From: Mucilaginibacter sp.
GTDB lineage: Bacteria; Bacteroidota; Bacteroidia; Sphingobacteriales; Sphingobacteriaceae
NCBI GenBank assembly: GCA_025352225.1
Contig: JANXTT010000128.1
Span: forward strand, 1-34,217
Length of the DNA: 34,217 nt
Direction: 5' to 3'
The notes under the pieces were generated by a model. The model was not told the DNA's origin. It saw nothing but the letters and a program-made list of their open reading frames with translations, and did no database searches. Both the position numbers and the translations under genes were made by a program. Below are positions 24,954 through 31,322 of the stretch, piece after piece. Within the stretch, counting starts at the first letter, position 1. Each line of letters opens with the position of its first letter.

Positions 24954-26558
24954 TTATTGTTTAATTGCAACAGGTTTAGCGTAGAAAAAGTCGGGAGTGA
25001 ATTTGAACATGACATAGGCCCAGTTACCCGTTTTTTTATAGTTTGAAGCACTTGCATCTGCAATAGTTGGCTGTCCTTTAGCAAATGGCATACTATCGGT
25101 CGCTTTCATAGTTGAGTAACCAAAATCAACAGTTGTAAACTTGTTCATGGCATAACTTAGTGTAAAATCAATTTCGTTACCCAAATGCTTGTCGATCAAG
25201 GTTCCGTCTACCGTGTTTTTCATGTCCTTATCAAGAGAAAAATAATGAAGATCGATACCCGCGGTAAGTACATTCCCGGTATATTTAAACTTGAGGTATG
25301 GATTTTTTAAACCACCTTTAGGTGCGCCCGTTCCCGCATAGAAATAATCCATGTATCCCCAGAATTTATGCGGAGTACCATATAAAGGATCAAAAGAATT
25401 GTTTTTTACACCAACATCCGACAAACTTGTACCTGAAAGAAAATCGTAACCCGGAGTTACACTAAATAAACCTTTTTGATAGGTAGCCTGTATTGAATAA
25501 TGATACGCTTCGTCCATATCCAGCCCATCTCTGTCCTTGCCTGATTGCTTGTAGTAAGCGGCCTGAACAGCGATCTTACCGAAACCAGATGCATTACCAA
25601 ATGTTGGGCTAACCATTAAACCATAGGTATAGCGTTTGTTGGGTGAGTAATCAAATTGATCAGCAGCATTTGTTTGCACAAAACGACGGCCATATACATA
25701 ACCAGCAGCAGCATTACCAGTTGAATCTAAACGATATTTACCAAAGTTATCGTTAAAGAATAATGCTGAAACTTTAGTTTGGTTGAATTTTTTACTGATA
25801 TATAAAGTAGTGAAAGATTTATAATCTTGCGTGGCGCCGTTAGTGCTTGGTGGGTTAGCATAAACTGACGTACCATTTTTTGCGCTTTTATTTGCGGCAT
25901 TACCACCAATTGCCAATGGAACAATACCTGCTGGGGCGGGCACTAGGCTACCTAAACTATTGGTAACGTAGGCTGGGATATTGCCAGGTACATAAGTACT
26001 GGTAGAAGGGTTTTCAGCATTTTGATTAAAAGCATAACCCAGATCAACTTGCCAGCCGTGGTGCATAGCCTTTAATAATACCATATCATGGCGGCGGGCT
26101 TGTTGCAACCAGTCAAGGTTACCGATTAGGCGCGAATCGTCGTAAATTAATTCCTGACGGCCGATTTTTAATGATAGCATATCCAACAACTTAAATTTAA
26201 TTGTGGTATCTGCCTTGTTAGCCAATGTTAAATCGGCCCAGCCTTCGTGTAACATTAAACGGTTACCATCATTGATCGATATGGAAGATGCATCAGCTCC
26301 CCATACACGTACATCCTGCACACTAACACCAAAAGTTAGCCTGTCCCATTTATAACCGAAATTTAAACGGGTGCGTTGAGAAATAAAATCAGCATCCTTA
26401 GTACCAGCCTGAAGTAAGTTAGCATATCCGTTACGAGATTCGCCCCTGGTTCTTAGCTGCCCTGTTAAAGTAATCTGAGCTTCTGTTTTTAAATATTGGC
26501 AAGCCAATATTAAGATTATAGCAGCTACCCTGCTAGTTTTGAGTACATTTTTATACAT
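24954..26558 (-). CDS. Outer-membrane porin, alginate-export (AlgE) family, likely nitrate uptake channel
   Basis: The 534-residue protein has a signal peptide (VAAIILILACQYLKTEAQ) and then a long beta-barrel with repeated short amphipathic strands (GQLRTRGESRNGYA, SQRTRLNFGYKWDRLTFGVSVQDVRVWG, LSLKIGRQELIYDDSRLIG). The RTRLNF...VRVWG and GRQEL-YDD-RL-G pattern is characteristic of Alginate_exp proteins in Bacteroidota. The barrel is probably 16-18 strands. Its place as first gene of the nrtABD-narK-nasA operon, with no polysaccharide genes near, suggests an anion channel for nitrate entry through the outer membrane rather than alginate export. The substrate is inferred from context. Confidence 0.83.
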   Translation of the reverse strand: MYKNVLKTSRVAAIILILACQYLKTEAQITLTGQLRTRGESRNGYANLLQAGTKDADFISQRTRLNFGYKWDRLTFGVSVQDVRVWGADASSISINDGNRLMLHEGWADLTLANKADTTIKFKLLDMLSLKIGRQELIYDDSRLIGNLDWLQQARRHDMVLLKAMHHGWQVDLGYAFNQNAENPSTSTYVPGNIPAYVTNSLGSLVPAPAGIVPLAIGGNAANKSAKNGTSVYANPPSTNGATQDYKSFTTLYISKKFNQTKVSALFFNDNFGKYRLDSTGNAAAGYVYGRRFVQTNAADQFDYSPNKRYTYGLMVSPTFGNASGFGKIAVQAAYYKQSGKDRDGLDMDEAYHYSIQATYQKGLFSVTPGYDFLSGTSLSDVGVKNNSFDPLYGTPHKFWGYMDYFYAGTGAPKGGLKNPYLKFKYTGNVLTAGIDLHYFSLDKDMKNTVDGTLIDKHLGNEIDFTLSYAMNKFTTVDFGYSTMKATDSMPFAKGQPTIADASASNYKKTGNWAYVMFKFTPDFFYAKPVAIKQ

Positions 26559-26577
26559 TTGTTAAGGTTTTAGAGTT

Positions 26578-26630
26578 TGTTAAAGCACTGGAACTGTTTT
26601 GCCCCCGCCGGAATGCGACCTCCGACGGGG
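26578..26630 (-). promoter_or_regulatory. Leader RNA element A upstream of the porin/nitrate operon
   Basis: In the minus-strand transcript, a 10-bp stem with arms CCCCGUCGGA and UCCGGCGGGG displays the loop GGUCGCAU. Downstream comes AGUGCUUUAACA (26589-26578), ending 19 nt before the porin start codon. The U-G wobble in the stem becomes a C-A mismatch on the other strand, so the structure belongs to the minus-strand RNA. The same loop and downstream sequence recur before nirB with a different stem. This suggests a conserved regulatory leader, possibly controlling translation. No known riboswitch class is recognised. Confidence 0.6.
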
Positions 26631-26639
26631 TTTTTTTTC

Positions 26640-27066
26640 GTCTAATTTTTATTTTTATACTTTTTTTTCACCATATGTTGCTTTTTATTTCTAATTACGT
26701 TTTCAATCACTATAAATATATCCAAAATAATATAAAAATGCAATAAAATTTGAATTATCTATAAAAAATATGATTTAAATCGCATTTATTGTCAATAATT
26801 AACAAATTAATAATTCGCAAACTAATTTTACATAGAAAATAATCATTTTATTAATAAATTTTATTTAAAAAAGTCATTTTTAGTTTTTTATTTACATAAA
26901 AATACAATTAAAAATCGTGAATTATCTATATATACAGCAACTTGATAAGAAATTTGCAAAAAAAACCGATATATGCATCAAAAATTTCCTTAAACACGCT
27001 GTTTTTACCTTTTGTTATTGTTATTATTGTATTGATAGTAACTTACAACTCCATAAACCTGAATAA
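26640..27066. other. Gene-free AT-rich region between the porin operon and the Crp/Fnr gene, with repeated TGAATTATCTATA boxes
   Basis: This is the upstream half of the 508-bp interval between divergent genes. It is very AT-rich and holds no coding frame of note. TGAATTATCTATA occurs exactly at 26751-26763 and 26918-26930, and its core AATTATCTAT occurs again at 33920-33929 upstream of nirB. On the minus strand, TTATTTTG (26730-26723) is a 7-of-8 match to the -7 consensus and lies 21 bp from the first box, similar to the nirB arrangement. These are candidate regulatory and promoter sites; the strong AT bias makes chance matches possible. Confidence 0.4.
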
Positions 27067-27762
27067 ATGAAAATAAGCAAGCAAGAATGTGATCTTAATA
27101 GTTGTTTTTTGTGCAAACTCTGTGTAAAAGAGTGGCTACCCGCTTTAAGTATGCACCGGAAAAATTTTGATGTAAAAAAAGGAGAAGTAATATTTAAAGA
27201 AGGTGATAAAGTAACTGGGGTATATTTTATTTACGCCGGAAATTTTAAAGTACATAAAAAATGGGGGGCCGATAAAGAACTTATTGTTCGTTTTGCAAAA
27301 AAAGGTGCTATTATAGGGCACAGGGGTTTAGGTACAAACCTTTTTTATCCTGTATCGGGCACTGCATTAGAGGCTGGGAAGGTCTGCTTTATAGATATGG
27401 ACTTTTTTAATACCACTTTAAGAGTAAATAATGAGTTTACTTATAATTTAATGATGTTTTTTGCTGACGAATTGCAAGAATCTGAACGAAAAATGCGCAA
27501 TCTGGCACATATGCCAGTAAAAGGCCGTGTAGCGCAAGCGCTTTTAACATTAAAAGAACAATTCGGGCTAACAGAAAATGGGTTTATTAATATAGAACTA
27601 TCCCGCCAGGATTTGGCTTCTTTTACAGGCGCCACTTATGAAACTGTTTTTAGGACCATTAATGAACTTAGCCAGGAAAGCATTATCTCTACGTCGGGCA
27701 AAAGCATTACAATTATTAATCAGGAAAAATTATTGCAGGTTATTAGAGAAGGTAACTCATAA
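27067..27762 (+). CDS. Crp/Fnr-family transcriptional regulator with N-terminal cysteine cluster
   Basis: This 231-residue regulator has a cyclic-nucleotide-binding-like sensor barrel (about residues 30-145, VKKGEVIFKEGDKVTGVYFIYAG) and a C-terminal winged helix (residues 160-225, ELSRQDLASFTGATYETVFRTINEL). Four cysteines lie together at the N-terminus (Cys8, 13, 16, 19), as C-x4-C-x2-C-x2-C. This is a credible [4Fe-4S] site as in Fnr-type oxygen or NO sensors, though spaced differently from E. coli Fnr. It is the only plus-strand gene inside the nitrate island, diverging from the porin operon, so it is the natural candidate regulator of both blocks. Its stop overlaps that of the convergent moeA by 6 bp. 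The signal it senses is inferred. Confidence 0.87.
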   Translation: MKISKQECDLNSCFLCKLCVKEWLPALSMHRKNFDVKKGEVIFKEGDKVTGVYFIYAGNFKVHKKWGADKELIVRFAKKGAIIGHRGLGTNLFYPVSGTALEAGKVCFIDMDFFNTTLRVNNEFTYNLMMFFADELQESERKMRNLAHMPVKGRVAQALLTLKEQFGLTENGFINIELSRQDLASFTGATYETVFRTINELSQESIISTSGKSITIINQEKLLQVIREGNS

Positions 27763-28944
27763 AGGGTAGCACGTAACCATAGTTCCTGTTTCTATATTCC
27801 CAGTATCAGCCGCGGGATGCATGGCAAGTGCATTTGCATGCAGCCCAAGGCGAATATCACCAGATCCATTTATAGCAATTGGTTGAAGTACTGACGGCTC
27901 GCCCGAAATGTGAGCTGGAAAAAACTCATCAAAGTTTGTTTTACGGAAATGCATACCAGCAAAAGGAAGTGTTAAAGTTTTTGGCAAACCCAAACCAAAT
28001 GAAACCGATAAAAAAGCGTCAATAAATAATCTAAACGTTACCATACACGAAAACGGGTTACCCGGCAAGGCAAAAACCATCCCTCCATTAGGCAGTATAC
28101 CACACCAAATTGGTTTCCCAGGCTTTATAGCTACTTTATGAAATAACTTTTTCACACCCAACTGCCTTAAAACTTCAGGTAAATAATCAGCATCACCAGC
28201 TGATACCCCTCCGCATGTAACAATAATATCAAAATCAAGTACCTCACTTAGCCTATCATGTAGTTGCTCTTTATTGTCTATTATATGACCGGTAACCAGC
28301 GGTTTGATAGCCCATTTGTTAAACATACTTTTCAGTAAATATTGGTTGCTGTTCCGTATTTGGTTTTCAGCAATTGCTGATCCCGGATCAACAATTTCAT
28401 CTCCTGTTGTAAATAGGGCAACATGGGGCAGTTTTTCAACTTTTATTTTATTTTTGCCTAAGGAGGCAAGCAAACTGATTACTACAGGTGTGCATTTATG
28501 ATTTCCGTTTAGAATCACTCCCCCCGATTTGATATCTTCGCCCTGACGTGCAATATTTTGATATGGGCTAATCATCTCCACCCTAAACTCAACTATACCA
28601 TCTATTTGGTGAGCATCTTCCCGGCGGATAACTGCATTTGCCGAATACGGGACAGGTGCGCCGGTCATGATTTTATAGCATGTACCCGGAGTTAGCTGCG
28701 CCAGCTCACTTTGCCCTGCATATATTACCTGCAGAAGTTTAAAACTGCGGATACCTGCTTCCCAATCACCCGTATGTATGGCATAGCCATCCATAGCTGA
28801 TCTGTTAAAAGGCGGATAGTCGCGATCGGCAGAAATATTTTCGGTCAATATTCTTCCATCAGCGGCATCTAAAGTGATAATTTCAGTTCCGAAGGATCTG
28901 GCTAACGAAATAACTTGACTAAGTGCTTCTTTATATGTGAGCAT
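27757..28944 (-). CDS. moeA: Molybdopterin molybdotransferase
   Basis: This 395-residue MoeA inserts molybdenum into adenylated molybdopterin. The N-terminal block is AADGRILTENISADRDYPPFNRSAMDGYAI; the molybdopterin-binding domain has ALFTTGDEIVD, QIRNSNQYLL, VTCGGVSAGDADYLPEVL and ALPGNPFSCMVTF. The C-terminal region carries the domain IV barrel. It follows the MoaC-MogA fusion by 14 bp and is the last gene of the nirB block, ending against crp with a 6-bp overlap of the two 3' ends and no terminator between. Confidence 0.94.
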   Translation of the reverse strand: MLTYKEALSQVISLARSFGTEIITLDAADGRILTENISADRDYPPFNRSAMDGYAIHTGDWEAGIRSFKLLQVIYAGQSELAQLTPGTCYKIMTGAPVPYSANAVIRREDAHQIDGIVEFRVEMISPYQNIARQGEDIKSGGVILNGNHKCTPVVISLLASLGKNKIKVEKLPHVALFTTGDEIVDPGSAIAENQIRNSNQYLLKSMFNKWAIKPLVTGHIIDNKEQLHDRLSEVLDFDIIVTCGGVSAGDADYLPEVLRQLGVKKLFHKVAIKPGKPIWCGILPNGGMVFALPGNPFSCMVTFRLFIDAFLSVSFGLGLPKTLTLPFAGMHFRKTNFDEFFPAHISGEPSVLQPIAINGSGDIRLGLHANALAMHPAADTGNIETGTMVTCYPL

Positions 28945-28958
28945 AGGTTATTAAATTA

Positions 28959-29909
28959 TCAATGCCCCCCGCCCAACATCATTTTACGCGCATGAAAAAC
29001 CGCAGGTAATATACCCTCCAGAGATTCTCTGGCTCCATCGGTACTTCCAGGTAAAGTTACAATCAATGTTTTAGCTATAGAGCCTGCCACACCACGGCTC
29101 ATCATAGCCATTGGTGTACGCTGCTGCCCAAAGTTGCGCATTGCTTCGGCAATACCATCGGCATCACGTTCCAATATTTCTTTTACCGCGCTAACCGTAT
29201 TATCGCGGGGGCCCAAGCCTGTGCCCCCGGTTGTGAAAATAAAATGAATATCCTCGGCAACCCAGTCCCTTATTTGTTGTTGTATTTGCTCTTTATTGTC
29301 GGGCAAAACCTTGTAGTGCAATACATTGGCATTTACATTTTTTAACATTTCGATAATAATTTCCCCGCTTTTATCGTCGCGGGTTCCAGCCGCGGTCGAG
29401 TCTGAACAAACTAAAACCGCACATATAGGCGGCGTAGCAAAAAAGCGTTCCCTATCACTTTTACCACCCCGTTTTTGTAGTAATTTGATATGGCCTATTT
29501 CCAATTGCTTATCAACAGGTTTAAGCATATCATAAATTTCGAGCGCGGCTACAGATACAGCAGTTAAAATTTCCATTTCAATGCCGGTGCGGCCAATAGA
29601 TTTAGCCTGCCCTGTTATTACTATGCCAAAACGGCTAAGCACTGCATCGTCAAAAAATTCACTATGCTTTTCGCGATCCAAAAAATCAAAGGTGATATCC
29701 ATGCCATCAATTTGCACCGGATGGCAATGGGGCAATAACTGCGGGGTTAATTTTGCACCAATAAAGCCAGCAGCTTTAGCTACATCAAATAAGTTGCCTT
29801 TTGGCAATTCGTTATTTTTAATAGTTACAATGGTTTGTTCCGAACAAAATATCACACCAATAGCCTTGGCGGTACGCAGTGTAATTTGCTTATGGGTTAT
29901 ATCGCGCAT
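28959..29909 (-). CDS. moaC: Bifunctional MoaC / MogA-type molybdenum cofactor biosynthesis protein
   Basis: Residues 1 to about 155 form MoaC, cyclic pyranopterin monophosphate synthase, with the key residues of GAKLTPQLLPHCHPV, GRTGIEMEILTAV, YDMLKPVDK and LLQKRGGKSD. Residues about 160-316 form a MogA/MoaB molybdopterin adenylyltransferase domain, with AVLVCSDSTAAGTRDDKSG, TTGGTGLGPRDNT and TLPGSTDGARESLEGILPAV. So one chain performs the second synthesis step and the adenylation that precedes MoeA. Such MoaC-MogA fusions are seen in Bacteroidota. It is followed by moeA after 14 bp, which keeps the adenylation and insertion steps together. Confidence 0.92.
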   Translation of the reverse strand: MRDITHKQITLRTAKAIGVIFCSEQTIVTIKNNELPKGNLFDVAKAAGFIGAKLTPQLLPHCHPVQIDGMDITFDFLDREKHSEFFDDAVLSRFGIVITGQAKSIGRTGIEMEILTAVSVAALEIYDMLKPVDKQLEIGHIKLLQKRGGKSDRERFFATPPICAVLVCSDSTAAGTRDDKSGEIIIEMLKNVNANVLHYKVLPDNKEQIQQQIRDWVAEDIHFIFTTGGTGLGPRDNTVSAVKEILERDADGIAEAMRNFGQQRTPMAMMSRGVAGSIAKTLIVTLPGSTDGARESLEGILPAVFHARKMMLGGGH

Positions 29910-29933
29910 TATTATTAGGCTTTCTGTACCTGC

Positions 29934-30764
29934 TTATGCAGATATTAATGAATTTGGCATTTCTTTTACTTCTAATATATCTATAGCATCACCAACACAT
30001 ATCGTTCCTTCGCCAGTATGGATGAGATTTTGCCCAAAGTATATTTTGTTTTTTTTATTGCGATAGGTGGCCAGAGTTTTTATTGGTTCTTTACCACCTT
30101 GAGCCGTATCCTGATCTATTGTTGGAACATTGCAACGCGCGCACAATTTTACACCATTAAAATGAATATCACCAATTCTAAAATGTGCCATCCTGTCTTC
30201 CTGGTAAGCACCGCCTCCTTTAAATACAATATTTGGCCTGAATCTGTTAACAGGTACCTTTTCTTCTAAACGGTTATTAAGATCGTCCAAGGATGATTGC
30301 CCTATAATTAAGAAAGGGTAAGCATCAGAAAATGAGGTGATTTTTTCTACTGGTGAATATTCTGCACTTACTATTCTCTTGCTGCTATCGGGCATGTATA
30401 CTAACCTGCATTGGTATTGAAGTATCCCAGTAAACCATTCATCAATTTGACTGCTAACATACTGGCCAGAACAGGTATCATCGAAAAGAGAAAACTCACC
30501 GCTTTGGTTTGTTTCGGGCAGGAAAGGGATTTGAATTTGAGTATATTGTGTTGAATGAGTAACCAATAACCCCTCCGAAGTAATAGCTACCTTAAGCAAA
30601 GCCATTTCAGGAATCTCCCGTTGGGAAAGAAAACGGTTATTATTATCTACCAGCATCCAGCGCCTATCGTGTTGTAAACCCCTGTCGGTAACCGGAGCCG
30701 ATGAAACACTTATTCCTCCCAGCGACTTAATGGGGTAAATATATAATTCACTCACATGCAACAT
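29934..30764 (-). CDS. MOSC-domain protein (YcbX/mARC-like)
   Basis: The chosen start at 30764 gives MLHVSELYIYPIKSLGGISV, the usual beginning of the MOSC N-terminal beta-barrel family. The frame extends upstream to 30821 with weaker sequence (MNFCLIKNGD). The N-terminal barrel is followed by the MOSC domain, with VNRFRPNIVFKGGGAYQEDRM, a conserved cysteine segment KLCARCNVPTIDQDTAQ and QNLIHTGEGTICVGD. These proteins bind molybdenum cofactor and in mARC and YcbX reduce N-hydroxylated compounds. Here the protein lacks the fused ferredoxin domain that E. coli YcbX has, so it would need a separate donor. Its place between nirD and moaC suggests a cofactor-carrying role or a side reductase tied to nitrate growth. 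Confidence 0.84.
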   Translation of the reverse strand: MLHVSELYIYPIKSLGGISVSSAPVTDRGLQHDRRWMLVDNNNRFLSQREIPEMALLKVAITSEGLLVTHSTQYTQIQIPFLPETNQSGEFSLFDDTCSGQYVSSQIDEWFTGILQYQCRLVYMPDSSKRIVSAEYSPVEKITSFSDAYPFLIIGQSSLDDLNNRLEEKVPVNRFRPNIVFKGGGAYQEDRMAHFRIGDIHFNGVKLCARCNVPTIDQDTAQGGKEPIKTLATYRNKKNKIYFGQNLIHTGEGTICVGDAIDILEVKEMPNSLISA

Positions 30765-30857
30765 GGGGTAAATATACATGGTATTTAACAGATCACCATT
30801 TTTTATAAGGCAAAAATTCACCTTCCATCGGGATCTTTATCTGTCGCCTCAATTAAA

Positions 30858-31205
30858 CTATACTCCAACGTAAACCTTGTCGCCAATTATTTTAACAGGA
30901 TATGTTTTTATCTGATATTCATCATCTGTTAGACACTCACCTGTAAGTAACGAAAACGTTCGTTTATGAAATGGGCAAGCTACTTTAGGCTCGCAAGCGT
31001 CCCCTGCACTACCGATCATCCCCCGGGATAATACCATTTGTTGTTTGTGCGGGCATAAATTTTGCGTCGCAAACCATTCCCCTCTGCGGGTGAAATTAAA
31101 TATTGCTATCTGTTCGTCGCCATGCTTAACACAAGCCCCACCATTTGCCGGAACATCATCTATTCCGCAGGCATATATCCATTGTATATCTATAACTGCT
31201 TCCAT
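30858..31205 (-). CDS. nirD: Nitrite reductase small subunit (Rieske type)
   Basis: This protein has the NirD Rieske [2Fe-2S] motifs: Cys-x-His in NLCPHKQQMVLSRG and Cys-x2-His in KVACPFHKRTFSLLTGECL. From Met at 31205 it is 115 residues, the usual NirD length. The frame is open upstream to an ATG at 31259, but that extension (MYALVKNLTHTCNSQPIR) is unlike the family, so I chose the later start. With NirB it reduces nitrite to ammonium. A 117-bp spacer with tandem repeats separates it from nirB. Confidence 0.9.
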   Translation of the reverse strand: MEAVIDIQWIYACGIDDVPANGGACVKHGDEQIAIFNFTRRGEWFATQNLCPHKQQMVLSRGMIGSAGDACEPKVACPFHKRTFSLLTGECLTDDEYQIKTYPVKIIGDKVYVGV

Positions 31206-31280
31206 CCTTATTGGTTGTGAGTTACATGTATGCGTTAAGTTTTTAACCAATGCATACACATAACTAATTAAAAACTTTTT

Positions 31281-31320
31281 ACTTTTTACTTTTCAACTTC
31301 ACTTTTTACATTTCAACTTC
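31281..31320. repeat. 20-bp imperfect tandem repeat in the nirB-nirD spacer
   Basis: ACTTTTTACTTTTCAACTTC (31281-31300) is followed directly by ACTTTTTACATTTCAACTTC (31301-31320), one mismatch in 20. It lies just after the nirB stop codon in the transcript. It may be a simple slippage or replication product; no coding or structural role is visible. Confidence 0.75.
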
Positions 31321-31322
31321 GC

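Noticed and set aside
26601..26638. Plus-strand intrinsic terminator: GC-rich stem followed by eight T
   Set aside because: No plus-strand gene ends upstream. The stem has a C-A mismatch on the plus strand but a G-U wobble on the minus strand, and its loop is shared with the nirB leader, so I read it as a leader element. A double use as a terminator for antisense transcripts cannot be excluded.
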